Assembly: GCA_030123605.1 (NCBI GenBank) | Contig: CP126123.1 | Coordinates: 372,001 to 436,000, forward strand | DNA from: Nitrospira sp. | GTDB taxonomy: Bacteria > Nitrospirota > Nitrospiria > Nitrospirales > Nitrospiraceae | Direction: 5' to 3' | DNA length: 64,000 bases | Shown: positions 32,334 to 41,445 of the stretch, one piece after another | Position numbering within the stretch: position 1 is the first letter of the stretch | Layout of the letters: each line of letters begins with the position of its first letter | Notes under the pieces: generated by a model | The model's database searches: none | Told to the model about the DNA's origin: nothing | Seen by the model: only the letters and a program-made list of their open reading frames with translations | Program-made: the position numbers and the translations under genes

Positions 32334-34148
32334 ATGAATTCACGTGTAAAGAATCTGTTGTTCTGGGTCGTGGTCGGCCTGTTCATGATATTGCTGTTCA
32401 ACCTCTTCAGTGTACCGACCCACGCGCCGGAAGATGAAGTGATATTCAGCGATTTCATGGCCAAGCTGGACAAAGGCGAGGTCATGAAGGTCACGATCAA
32501 GGCCAATCATATCAGCGCCATTCTCAAAGACCAAAGCCGGATACGTACCTACACGGCCGAATATCCGGAATTGGTCAAGCAATTGCGCGAGAAGGATGTC
32601 CAGATCGAAGCCCGTCCGCCCGACGAGAGCCCGTGGTACATCACGTTCCTGGTGACCTGGGGGCCGTTCATTCTCTTCCTCGGTCTCTGGTTCTTTCTCA
32701 TGCGCCAGATGCAGATCGGTGGGAACAAGGCGCTGTCGTTTGGAAAGAGCCGGGCTAGGATGCTGACCGAAGAGCGTAAGAAGGTCACCTTCTCGGATGT
32801 CGCCGGCATCGAAGAGGCCAAGGAAGAGGTCCTCGAAATCATCGAGTTTTTGAAAGACCCGAGAAAATTTCAAAAACTCGGCGGACGCATTCCCAAGGGA
32901 GTGCTCATCGTCGGTCCTCCCGGCACCGGCAAAACTCTGTTGGCCAAGGCCATTGCAGGGGAGGCGGGGGTTCCGTTCTTCAGCATCAGCGGATCGGACT
33001 TCGTCGAAATGTTCGTCGGCGTAGGCGCATCCAGGGTGCGAGACCTGTTCGAACAAGGGAAAAAACACGCGCCGTGTATCATCTTCATCGACGAAATCGA
33101 TGCCGTCGGTCGCCTCCGCGGTGCCGGCCTCGGCGGGGGGCACGATGAGCGTGAACAGACACTGAACCAGCTACTGGTCGAGATGGACGGGTTCGATACG
33201 ACCGAAGGCGTGATTTTGATCGCGGCCACCAATCGACCTGACGTCCTCGATCCGGCTTTGTTACGACCCGGTCGCTTCGATCGTCAAGTGGTGGTGAATC
33301 GCCCTGATTTGCGGGGTCGTTCGGAGATCCTCAAGGTCCACACCAAGAAAGTGCCCTTGGCTTCCGACGTCGAACTCGAAAAGATCGCACGCGGTACGCC
33401 TGGTTTCTCCGGAGCCGACCTCGAAAATCTGGTGAATGAAGCGGCGCTCTGGGCGGCCCGCCAGAATAAAAAAGAGGTCGAGCTGATCGACTTTGAAATG
33501 GCGAAAGACAAGGTATTGATGGGAGCCGAACGTAAGAGCATGGTGCTCAGCGACGAAGAGAAACGGACGACAGCCTACCATGAAGCCGGCCATGCGCTCA
33601 TGGCGAAACTCCTGCCCGGAACGGATCCGGTCCACAAGGTGACGATCATTCCGCGTGGACGAGCGCTCGGTGTGACCATGCAACTCCCGACGGATGATCG
33701 GCACAATTACTCGAAGGACTTTCTCTACAACAACCTGGCGATCCTCATGGGCGGACGAGTGGCTGAAGAGCTGGTCCTGCACAGCGTGACGACCGGAGCG
33801 GGGAACGACTTGGAGCGAGCCACGGACCTCGCCAGAAAAATGGTGTGTGAGTGGGGCATGAGCGAAAAGTTGGGGCCTCTGACGTTCGGGAGGAAGGAAG
33901 AGGAAATTTTCCTCGGGCGAGAGATTGCCACGAAGCGTGACTTCAGCGAGCAGGTCGCACTGGAAATCGATCACGAGATCAAGCGTCTGGTTACGGAAAA
34001 TTACGAGCGTGCCAAGCGTATCCTGACCGACAACATGGCGAGCCTCAAGGCGCTTGCCGAGGCGCTGTTGGAGAAGGAAGTACTCGACGCGTTGGAGATC
34101 GATCAGATCCTCATTCAAGGGTCTTCGTCGCAGACGGTTCCCGCCTAA
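32334..34148 (+). CDS. ftsH: ATP-dependent zinc metalloprotease FtsH
   Basis: A 604-residue membrane AAA+ protease that degrades misfolded membrane proteins and regulatory substrates. TM1 is about 8-26 and TM2 about 102-124, with a periplasmic loop between. Walker A GPPGTGKT is near 198-205, Walker [12 protein letters not shown] follows, then the second region of homology, and the zinc site HEAGH near 416-420 with the third ligand further on in the [11 protein letters not shown] region. AAAGGAGAGG precedes the ATG. FtsH genes often sit after tilS/hpt. Confidence 0.97.
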   Translation: MNSRVKNLLFWVVVGLFMILLFNLFSVPTHAPEDEVIFSDFMAKLDKGEVMKVTIKANHISAILKDQSRIRTYTAEYPELVKQLREKDVQIEARPPDESPWYITFLVTWGPFILFLGLWFFLMRQMQIGGNKALSFGKSRARMLTEERKKVTFSDVAGIEEAKEEVLEIIEFLKDPRKFQKLGGRIPKGVLIVGPPGTGKTLLAKAIAGEAGVPFFSISGSDFVEMFVGVGASRVRDLFEQGKKHAPCIIFIDEIDAVGRLRGAGLGGGHDEREQTLNQLLVEMDGFDTTEGVILIAATNRPDVLDPALLRPGRFDRQVVVNRPDLRGRSEILKVHTKKVPLASDVELEKIARGTPGFSGADLENLVNEAALWAARQNKKEVELIDFEMAKDKVLMGAERKSMVLSDEEKRTTAYHEAGHALMAKLLPGTDPVHKVTIIPRGRALGVTMQLPTDDRHNYSKDFLYNNLAILMGGRVAEELVLHSVTTGAGNDLERATDLARKMVCEWGMSEKLGPLTFGRKEEEIFLGREIATKRDFSEQVALEIDHEIKRLVTENYERAKRILTDNMASLKALAEALLEKEVLDALEIDQILIQGSSSQTVPA

Positions 34149-34333
34149 GCCATGTATGGTTGTCTTCGCGGGGGCAACCTGAAATTGCCCCTGCGAGAGA
34201 GTGCCCGGTTTGCACTCCATCCCGGGGGCGGAGAACATGCTCCCCGACCGCTCGTCCATCCACTTTTCCTGCCGTATGTGACTCACTTCGTTATCCGATA
34301 GCCGTTTCGGACCTTTGCATCGAGGACCTGCTC

Positions 34334-35230
34334 TTGACCGGCGTCACCGTGACCTCCTCCAAACATCTTGTTTTAACGGCGGGACCACAGACTTTCCACC
34401 TGGAATCCGGTCCGTTGGTGATGGGCATTTTGAATGTCACTCCTGATTCCTTTTCAGACGGCGGAGTCTATGTCACGGTCGACCAAGCCCTGAGCCGTGC
34501 CAAGCAAATGCAGGAAGAAGGGGCCGATATTATCGACGTCGGTGCCGAGTCTTCCCGGCCCGGCGCACGACCAATCGACGAATCCGAAGAACTCCGGCGC
34601 CTCATTCCGGTACTGGAGGCGGTCTGTGGGGGCGTTTCGATCCCCATTTCGGTCGATACGACCAAAGCGGCCGTCGCCCGCCGGGCGATTCAGGCCGGTG
34701 CGACCATCGTCAACGACATCAGCGCGTTGTACGGCGATCCGCTCATGGCATCACTGGTGGCGGAAACCGGTGCCGCCGTGGTCCTCATGCATATGCAGGG
34801 AACACCACAGACTATGCAGCAATCGCCTCGGTATCGGAACGTCGTCGATGAAGTCTCCCTGTTCCTCCGCGAACGAACACAGGTCGCGCTCGATCATGGC
34901 ATCCGGCCAAGTCAGATCATTCTTGACCCAGGCTTCGGTTTTGGTAAGCTCCAAGAGCATAACCTTCAACTGCTCGCTGAATTCGATATGTTGACTCGTC
35001 TCGGTTATCCCGTGCTCGCCGGATTGTCCCGCAAACAGTTCATCGGTCACCTGACAGGGCGGCAGGTTCATGAACGGGACTACGGCACCGCAGGCGCGGT
35101 GGCGGTTGCGGTACTCAAAGGAGCCCATATCATTCGTGCGCACGACGTTCGAGCCATGCGGGACACGATTACGGTCGTGTCAACCATCGCCCGCCGTTCT
35201 CGTTCAGGTGCAGAGGAGTCTCATGCGTAA
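34334..35230 (+). CDS. folP: dihydropteroate synthase
   Basis: A 298-residue DHPS that joins p-aminobenzoate to the pterin pyrophosphate in folate synthesis. The signature [15 protein letters not shown] starts at residue 30; [21 protein letters not shown] and DPGFGFGK follow. The open frame continues upstream to 34160 but the TTG at 34334 has GAGGA 8 bases before it and places the motif at the usual distance, so it is preferred. The gap 34149-34333 has a GC hairpin (34168-34196) without T-run. It overlaps glmM by 8 bases. Confidence 0.94.
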   Translation: MTGVTVTSSKHLVLTAGPQTFHLESGPLVMGILNVTPDSFSDGGVYVTVDQALSRAKQMQEEGADIIDVGAESSRPGARPIDESEELRRLIPVLEAVCGGVSIPISVDTTKAAVARRAIQAGATIVNDISALYGDPLMASLVAETGAAVVLMHMQGTPQTMQQSPRYRNVVDEVSLFLRERTQVALDHGIRPSQIILDPGFGFGKLQEHNLQLLAEFDMLTRLGYPVLAGLSRKQFIGHLTGRQVHERDYGTAGAVAVAVLKGAHIIRAHDVRAMRDTITVVSTIARRSRSGAEESHA

Positions 35231-36572
35231 ATTATTCGGAACGGACGGGGTACGCGGCGTGGCGAACCTCGAACCGATGACCAGCGAAACGGCGATGCAG
35301 CTGGGGCGCGCCGCCGCCCATATCTTCATGCGGCGCGCCGGCCGGCACCAGGTCGTCATCGGCAAGGACACGCGTCTATCGGGCTACATGCTGGAGTCGG
35401 CCTTGATCTCGGGCATCTGTTCCATGGGCGTGGATGTGTTGCTGGTCGGCCCCATGCCGACTCCGGCCATTGCGTTCCTGACGCGCAGCTTGAGAGCGGA
35501 TGCCGGTGTCGTCATTTCGGCCTCGCACAATCCCTACCAAGACAACGGCATCAAATTTTTCTCCAACCAAGGATTCAAGTTGCCCGACGAAGTCGAGGCC
35601 CGCATCGAACAACTGATCATCTCCGACGAAATCAAACACCTTCGCCCGACGGCCGATGCGATCGGAAAGGCCTATCGCATCGACGATGCCGAGGGACGCT
35701 ACATCGAATTCGTCAAACGTTCGCTGCCCAAGGAACTCGATTTTCAAGGCATCAAGCTGGTCGTGGACTGCGCCAACGGTGCGGCCTACAAAGTAGCGCC
35801 GGCCGTGTTTCGTGAACTCGGTGCCGTGATAGAAGTCATCGGCAACAAGCCCGACGGTATGAACATCAACGACGGGTGCGGGGCCGTGCATCCGGAACGA
35901 TTGCAGGAGGCGGTCCATCGGTACGGAGCCGACCTCGGCGTGGCGTTGGACGGTGACGCCGATCGTGCCATTTTCGTGTGCGAGCAAGGCAAGATCGTCG
36001 ACGGCGACCATGTCATGGCGGCGCTGAGCCTTGATCTCCAGGCTCAAGGCCAGTTGGCGAAGAAGACCGTCGTGGGTACCGTCATGAGCAACTTCGGGTT
36101 GGAACTCGCCATGAATAAGGCCGGCGTTCGACTGCTGCGCACCCCTGTGGGAGACCGGTACTTGATGGAGCGCATGCTTGCCGACGGGTACAACTTCGGC
36201 GGAGAGCAATCCGGTCACTTCATCTTCCTTGACCATAACACCACGGGCGACGGATTGATTTCGGCCCTGCAGATCCTCTCGCTCATCAAACGCACCGGTA
36301 AACCCCTTTCCGACCTTGCGAAGGCGATGACCGCGGTTCCCCAGGTCCTCTTGAACGTGCGGGTGAAACACAAACCGGACCTGGATCAAATTCCCGATAT
36401 TCAGCAGGCGATCAAGAGGGCGGAGACGACGCTCAACGGCAGCGGTCGGGTGTTGGTGCGTTATTCCGGCACCGAGTCCTTACTTCGGATCATGGTCGAA
36501 GGCGAACGTGATGCCACGATCCGTGAAGTGGCGGATCACCTCGCCGAGATCGTTCGCGCCCGTATCGGGTAG
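35223..36572 (+). CDS. glmM: phosphoglucosamine mutase
   Basis: A 449-residue GlmM that makes glucosamine-1-phosphate for UDP-GlcNAc, the sugar donor for peptidoglycan and surface polysaccharides. The phosphoserine is S101 in [15 protein letters not shown]; the metal loop DGDADR lies near 241-246; GEQSGHF is the sugar-binding loop; the C-terminal [15 protein letters not shown] binds phosphate. ATG at 35223 overlaps the folP stop, a common folP-glmM arrangement. Confidence 0.96.
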   Translation: MRKLFGTDGVRGVANLEPMTSETAMQLGRAAAHIFMRRAGRHQVVIGKDTRLSGYMLESALISGICSMGVDVLLVGPMPTPAIAFLTRSLRADAGVVISASHNPYQDNGIKFFSNQGFKLPDEVEARIEQLIISDEIKHLRPTADAIGKAYRIDDAEGRYIEFVKRSLPKELDFQGIKLVVDCANGAAYKVAPAVFRELGAVIEVIGNKPDGMNINDGCGAVHPERLQEAVHRYGADLGVALDGDADRAIFVCEQGKIVDGDHVMAALSLDLQAQGQLAKKTVVGTVMSNFGLELAMNKAGVRLLRTPVGDRYLMERMLADGYNFGGEQSGHFIFLDHNTTGDGLISALQILSLIKRTGKPLSDLAKAMTAVPQVLLNVRVKHKPDLDQIPDIQQAIKRAETTLNGSGRVLVRYSGTESLLRIMVEGERDATIREVADHLAEIVRARIG

Positions 36573-36598
36573 CGCCGGGCTTCTGCCGCAGGCGCGGA

Positions 36599-39130
36599 AT
36601 GTTGCCCACCCTCACCCTCACCTTCGCATTCGGGCTCGTCCTCGGTTCTTACCTCGCTTACTTTCCGTTCAGCATCGCTGTTCTGTTGACGGTTGTCTGT
36701 GGCATCCTCACATGGCTGGAACTGCGCGCAGGTCTGTCGTCCCGGCAGGCTCTGAGTATCCTGGCTTGCCTGCTCTCCGGATGTCTTTATTGGGTGTTGT
36801 TCGCTTGGTTCACTCCTCACGTACCGGTGTCGGAGACGACCGGTGTACTTCCCGCCAGGGTTGACGGAACGGTTGTCGAGGCAGTCCGCCACGCACCGGG
36901 ACGATTGACCGCCCTTGTGCAGGTTACGGCCATCGATGAGCCGGCGCAGATGCTGCCGTTTCATCTGCGCCTCATCTGGAGGGATCCGGGCCGCGATCTC
37001 CATCGCGGCATGCGGATCAGCACCGGTCTTCATGTGCATCCTCCCTTGGGTACTCTGAACCCCAGAGGATTCGATTATGCGGCCTACCTGGATGCACAGG
37101 GTGTGGATGCTGTGGGATCGGTGTCCGGAGCCGGTGCCGTCGAGGTGCTGGAGCCTGAACCGGGTCTGACCGTTCACGGCTTTACGTCCATGATCGAGAA
37201 CTGGCGCGCCCTGATCAGATCGGCCGCCGAATCGCTCTCTCAGCCAAGCCGTGGTCTGTTTCTCAGCCTGACCATCGGCGAGCAGGGCTACATCACGCCG
37301 GAGGTCCGCGAGTGGTTCATGACGACCGGCACGGTTCACATTCTCTCCGTCTCCGGCTCACACCTCGGTCTCATCGCGCTGTTGTCGTTCGTACTGATCA
37401 GAAGGGGATGTCTGCTTCTTCCTTCCCTGCTGCTGTTGAGCATCTCGCGCCGGCTGACGGCCAGTAGACTGGCAGCCATGGCGACCCTCGGTCCTGTGGC
37501 GGCCTACACCTTGCTGGTCGGAGCGGAAACCGCGACGATCCGTTCGTCGATCATGATCGTCGTCGGCTTGTGGGCCTTGTGGTTGGGGTCTCCGCACTAT
37601 ATGCTCCATGCCCTCGCGGTGGCCGCCGGTCTGACGCTGTTGGTCCATCCTCCGGCGCTGTACGACATTTCCTTTCAACTCTCGTACGTCTCGGTGCTGG
37701 TCTTGGCCTTGGCGATCCAGCCAGAGGGATCCAGGGACGAGTCGCCGGAGCCTCAGGCGACCGTAGCCGGACGTGCGCTCTATTGGCTGAGGGAGTCGGT
37801 TCGAGTCACTGCGGTCGTGACGTTGGCAACCTTACCACTGGTCGCGTTCTACTTCAATCAAGTGTCGTGGTTGGGCCTCTTCGCCAACCTTCTGGTGGTG
37901 CCGTTCGTCGGGTTTATCTTACTTCCTCTGGACCTGTTGTCCGCTGCCTGGGTCATTGCAATGCACAGCCATGCGCTTCCTGGTTCCGGCTTGATCGACC
38001 TGCTGGGAGAAGCGCTGATTTCAGGCATTCATCTGCTGGCGGGCCTGCCCGGCGCAGAATGGTTCGTGGCGGCACCGAGCCTTCCCATGATGGTGCTCTT
38101 CTACGTGCTGGGGTGGGGATTGCTGGTCGGTCGGTCTGCCTATGCTGCTCCGTCGGTGAGGGGGGCCATGATGATGGGCATACTCTGCATCGTCGCCTGG
38201 TGGTTGTGGTCTCCGCGCCCATTCAGCAGGGACGGGCAGGTGCGAGTGACCTTTCTCGATGTGGGACAGGGAGACAGCGCCGTCATCGAATTGCCCACAG
38301 GAGCGGTGGTGCTCATCGACGGGGGGGCGACCTATGAGCGTTTCGATATGGGGCGGGGTGTGGTGGCTCCCTTTCTCTGGAATCGGGGGATTCGAAGGCT
38401 CGACCATGTCATCGCCACCCATCCGCAACTGGACCATGTCGGAGGGTTGGCCTGGATCCTGGCCCATTTCCCTACTGAGAATTTCTGGACCAACGGCGTC
38501 ACTCGTCGTGAAGAGTTTTGGCGCAAGATCGAAGCGGTCCTTGCGGAACGCCACCTTCAACCGAAGGTGGCGGCGGAAGGACAATTGATCGCAGGAGCGG
38601 GGGCTTGTCGTATGGCGGTGCTGAATCCTCCGTTGCGCCACGAATCTTCGTCGGGAAGAAAAAGTGAGTCGCTCAACAATTTATCGGTCGTCACCGAGCT
38701 CGCCTGCGGTGGTCGACGCATGTTGTTTACGGGGGACCTTGAACGGGAAGCCTTGGTCCGCCTGACCGGCGCGGGGGTTCTCGGCCACGTGACGCTGTTG
38801 AAGGTTCCGCACCATGGGGCGAAGAGTTCGTTGGAGCCGACATGGTTGAGGACGATCAAACCGGACCTTGCGGTGGTGTCGGCCGGTCGACGCAACCCCT
38901 ACGGCCATCCTGCTCCCGAAGTCCTGGCGGCCTATCGAGCCGCGGGGGTGGAGGTGCTGAGAACCGATCGAGACGGAGCCATCTGGATGGATCTCGACCT
39001 GCGGCAACAGAACCTCTCGGTCCATACGACCGGCGAATGGACCCTGCAACCGCCTCTCTCCTCGCCGAACATATGGTCCGCCGAACTGGAGAACCTCACC
39101 CGCCTGTGGCGCCGCTGGAATTGGCGATAG
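36599..39130 (+). CDS. comEC: ComEC/Rec2-type DNA internalisation protein
   Basis: An 843-residue full-length ComEC. N-terminal helices and an OB-fold region (about 80-190) are followed by the multi-helix Competence domain (SVSGSHLGLIALLS near residue 250 is its signature) and a C-terminal metallo-beta-lactamase-like domain (about 545-800) with VTFLDVGQGDSAVIELPTG, HPQLDHVGGL and VPHHGAKSS. The protein forms the inner-membrane channel for single-stranded DNA in natural transformation. The DH pair of the metal motif is kept. Located after glmM and before the polysaccharide locus. Confidence 0.93.
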   Translation: MLPTLTLTFAFGLVLGSYLAYFPFSIAVLLTVVCGILTWLELRAGLSSRQALSILACLLSGCLYWVLFAWFTPHVPVSETTGVLPARVDGTVVEAVRHAPGRLTALVQVTAIDEPAQMLPFHLRLIWRDPGRDLHRGMRISTGLHVHPPLGTLNPRGFDYAAYLDAQGVDAVGSVSGAGAVEVLEPEPGLTVHGFTSMIENWRALIRSAAESLSQPSRGLFLSLTIGEQGYITPEVREWFMTTGTVHILSVSGSHLGLIALLSFVLIRRGCLLLPSLLLLSISRRLTASRLAAMATLGPVAAYTLLVGAETATIRSSIMIVVGLWALWLGSPHYMLHALAVAAGLTLLVHPPALYDISFQLSYVSVLVLALAIQPEGSRDESPEPQATVAGRALYWLRESVRVTAVVTLATLPLVAFYFNQVSWLGLFANLLVVPFVGFILLPLDLLSAAWVIAMHSHALPGSGLIDLLGEALISGIHLLAGLPGAEWFVAAPSLPMMVLFYVLGWGLLVGRSAYAAPSVRGAMMMGILCIVAWWLWSPRPFSRDGQVRVTFLDVGQGDSAVIELPTGAVVLIDGGATYERFDMGRGVVAPFLWNRGIRRLDHVIATHPQLDHVGGLAWILAHFPTENFWTNGVTRREEFWRKIEAVLAERHLQPKVAAEGQLIAGAGACRMAVLNPPLRHESSSGRKSESLNNLSVVTELACGGRRMLFTGDLEREALVRLTGAGVLGHVTLLKVPHHGAKSSLEPTWLRTIKPDLAVVSAGRRNPYGHPAPEVLAAYRAAGVEVLRTDRDGAIWMDLDLRQQNLSVHTTGEWTLQPPLSSPNIWSAELENLTRLWRRWNWR

Positions 39131-39257
39131 CTCGATACTCCTCTTTCCTCCTTCCGTCGCCGAGACCGTTACGTGCCTGTACATAACTCGTCTCCGGCTG
39201 CCGCAAGTTGTCAATTTTGCCGTCGCTTGTCGGAGAATTACAGCATAAGCCGTCAAT

Positions 39258-39296
39258 ATTACACTGTATTCACAAAGTGCTAGCAAGGCATAGCAC
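39258..39296 (+). promoter_or_regulatory. candidate promoter with overlapping inverted repeat ahead of the polysaccharide locus
   Basis: In an AT-rich 218-base gap, ATTACA (39258-39263) and TAGCAA (39281-39286, with TGC before it) lie 17 bases apart. GTGCTA (39277-39282) and TAGCAC (39291-39296) form a perfect 6-bp inverted repeat over the -10 box, an operator-like arrangement. The word CAATTTTG occurs twice nearby (39212 and 39322 areas). Confidence 0.4.
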
Positions 39297-39348
39297 ATGC
39301 AAGCATCACACACAATCGGGCCAATTTTGATTAACGACGAGTGGAATC

Positions 39349-39558
39349 ATGCCTAAACTCATTCGCATCGTGATCCAGTTGCCGGAGGAATTGAAGATCC
39401 AGCTCGATGGCCTGAAGCAACAGGGCTACACGACCAGCGGCTTTATCCGCGCGGTTCTTGAGCGTGAACTTCAGAAACCGGAGTTCAGGCGGTTCCATGA
39501 GAACGGCGGCAGCCATCGCAACGGACAGGGCAAGGCAACGGCCAAGGGCCGGTTCTGA
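39349..39558 (+). CDS. small ribbon-helix-helix-like protein
   Basis: A 69-residue basic protein. Residues 5-45 fit the ribbon-helix-helix pattern: a short strand RIVIQLPEEL, a helix LKIQLDGLKQQG, a TTSGFIRAVLEREL helix. The last 20 residues are a Gly/Asn/Lys-rich tail. RHH proteins bind operators as dimers. It is first in the polysaccharide locus and 28 bases upstream of the HD-GYP gene, so it may be its regulator and may act on the inverted repeat at 39277-39296; this is inference. The start has no strong ribosome binding site. Confidence 0.72.
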   Translation: MPKLIRIVIQLPEELKIQLDGLKQQGYTTSGFIRAVLERELQKPEFRRFHENGGSHRNGQGKATAKGRF

Positions 39559-39586
39559 CGGCTCGCCGTCTCGCCAGGAGCAGCTT

Positions 39587-40600
39587 GTGACTCGGTTATC
39601 CGATCTCGTTCGAGAACAGTCCAAGGGAGGTCAGGCTCCGAACGCCACTCGTCCGGGTGGGAGCGATGGGGTCCAGCGTTCCTGCACGATCAGCGCAAAG
39701 CCGGTCGTCGCGAACGATGATGCCGTGGGGGAATTGTATTCCGAAGCCGAACAGGAGCTGCAGCATCTGATACAGGCCGTCCGTTCCCAGGCCGCCCTAC
39801 CGATCGATCGATTGACGCAGCTTGCCGCAGACATCGGCAGCCGAATGCAACGGAATGACGACTTACTGGTCCGTGTGCTGGCCGGTCGTCTGGGCCGTCC
39901 CCTTGTGCATAACCCGATCAACGTGGCGATTCTGGCGGCGAAGCTGGCTCTTGGTCTGGGGTACGAACCAGAAGCCGTGCAACGGGTGACCCTTGCAGGG
40001 CTGCTCCACGACATCGGCATGGGCTTGCTGCCGGAATCGCTGGTCGATAAGGCTGAACCGTTCAGCCGTCAAGATCGCGAACTGCTGGAGCAACATCCGC
40101 AGAAGGGCTTCCAGCTGCTGGCCGCGCTCGGCAGTCGGTACGAGTGGTTGGCGACGGTGGTGAAGCAAGAGCATGAACGCTGGGGCGGGCAGGGCTATCC
40201 CGGGCGGCTGCAGGGGGCACAGATCCATGAGTACGCACAGATCATCGGATTGGGCGATACCTTGGATGCCATGATCAACCCACGTCCCTATCGGCGCCAG
40301 GTGTTGCCGCATTTCGCATTGCGTGACTGTATGGTGAAGATGAAGGGGACCTTCTCGCCGTCTCTCATCAAGACGCTGGTGGACCAGCTCTCGCTGTATC
40401 CGCTCGGCACGTTCGTCAGGTTGAACACGGGCGAAGTCGGGGTCGTGAGTCTCTTGAATCGGCGGTATCCGTTACGCCCGCACCTCGCCATCACCCAATT
40501 GCCGGGGTCGGACGCGCAAGAGCCGGGCAAGCATGTGGACCTGAGCCAAACATCGAGTCTGTACATCGTCGAAGTGTTGAAACCACAGGACGTCGGGTAG
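39587..40600 (+). CDS. HD-GYP domain phosphodiesterase
   Basis: A 337-residue protein with an HD-GYP module that in characterised members hydrolyses c-di-GMP. The HD pair is H141/D142 in LLHDIGMGLLP; later come EQHPQKGFQLL, QEHERWGGQGYPGRL with GYP at about 203-205, and GDTLDAMINPRPYR. The N-terminal 100 residues have no known domain; the C-terminal 80 form a small beta-rich domain often seen in this family. Start: GTG at 39587 with AGGAG and a 6-base spacer; the open frame up to 39458 overlaps the previous gene and is less likely. It ends 8 bases before the export protein gene. Confidence 0.9.
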   Translation: MTRLSDLVREQSKGGQAPNATRPGGSDGVQRSCTISAKPVVANDDAVGELYSEAEQELQHLIQAVRSQAALPIDRLTQLAADIGSRMQRNDDLLVRVLAGRLGRPLVHNPINVAILAAKLALGLGYEPEAVQRVTLAGLLHDIGMGLLPESLVDKAEPFSRQDRELLEQHPQKGFQLLAALGSRYEWLATVVKQEHERWGGQGYPGRLQGAQIHEYAQIIGLGDTLDAMINPRPYRRQVLPHFALRDCMVKMKGTFSPSLIKTLVDQLSLYPLGTFVRLNTGEVGVVSLLNRRYPLRPHLAITQLPGSDAQEPGKHVDLSQTSSLYIVEVLKPQDVG

Positions 40601-40608
40601 GGACGGAG

Positions 40609-41409
40609 ATGCCGACATCATCACGACGCTACCGTGCGGCTATCCGCTTGATGCTGGTTGCGGCGGCCGTCACCGGTTTGGCAGGTTGTCGCAATCCTGC
40701 CCAATCGTCTTTGCCGCCCATGGCCATTTCCGAGGTCAGTGATCCGTTGCCGCCGCTGCCCCGCGGAGACGTGTACCTGGATGAAACCGTCCCCACCGCC
40801 GATACCGTGATCGATGTCGGTGATACGCTCGACGTGGTCCTCCGTCGCGGCGCCGGCGAAGAAAAATTCTCCAATGTGGTCCGCGAGTCCGGCAAGGTGT
40901 CCCTGTCGTTCGTCGAGGTGTCGGTGTTCGGGCTCACGGCGGCGCAAGCGGAAGCAGCCATTCGGGAGCAGTTCCTCCCTTATGTGCGGGAGCCGAGAGT
41001 GCAAGTCGGACTGAAAAAGAAAGCGCTGCGGGTCAAGCGCATTTTCATCTTCGGGGATGTGAAGAAACCGGGAATGTATCCGATGGCCCGTCACATGACG
41101 GTCGTCCAAGCCCTTGCTGCGGCCGACAGCTACAACGAAACCGCGTTGCTGGAAGAAATCCGGGTGGTGCGCGGCAATCTGCAACATCCCGAGGTGTACA
41201 CGGCCGATCTCTCCCGTCTCTATACCTACGGCGACTGGAGTCGGAATGTCGCCCTCGAAGAAAACGACATTGTCTTCGTGCCCCGCGAGCATCTGGGCGA
41301 TGCGACCGAAGCTGCCAGGAAACTCACGCCGGTAGTCGGAGCCGCCTTGGCGCCCTTCTATCCGGCCATCATCATTCCGACATTCTTTCCCGGTGCCGTA
41401 GCCCGTTAA
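40609..41409 (+). CDS. polysaccharide export outer-membrane lipoprotein (Wza-like)
   Basis: A 266-residue lipoprotein with a lipobox, LAGC with C27, after a basic N-terminus and hydrophobic stretch. The Poly_export domain (about 60-140, with VIDVGDTLDVVLRR) is followed by an SLBB-like domain (IFIFGDVKKPGMYPM). Such proteins form the outer-membrane channel for Wzx/Wzy polymers together with the Wzc-type co-polymerase encoded next. A C-terminal amphipathic/hydrophobic segment could be the pore-forming helix. RBS GGGACGGAG precedes the ATG. Confidence 0.92.
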   Translation: MPTSSRRYRAAIRLMLVAAAVTGLAGCRNPAQSSLPPMAISEVSDPLPPLPRGDVYLDETVPTADTVIDVGDTLDVVLRRGAGEEKFSNVVRESGKVSLSFVEVSVFGLTAAQAEAAIREQFLPYVREPRVQVGLKKKALRVKRIFIFGDVKKPGMYPMARHMTVVQALAAADSYNETALLEEIRVVRGNLQHPEVYTADLSRLYTYGDWSRNVALEENDIVFVPREHLGDATEAARKLTPVVGAALAPFYPAIIIPTFFPGAVAR

Positions 41410-41445
41410 CGGGTCACCCGGAGAGGAACCAGAAGACCGATCGCG

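Noticed and set aside
34168..34196. GC hairpin after ftsH as a terminator
   Set aside because: A stem of about 9-10 bp is present, but no T-run follows, so termination is not supported.
39349..39558. RHH protein as the antitoxin of a toxin-antitoxin pair
   Set aside because: The next gene is an HD-GYP enzyme, not a toxin, and no small partner is found on either side.
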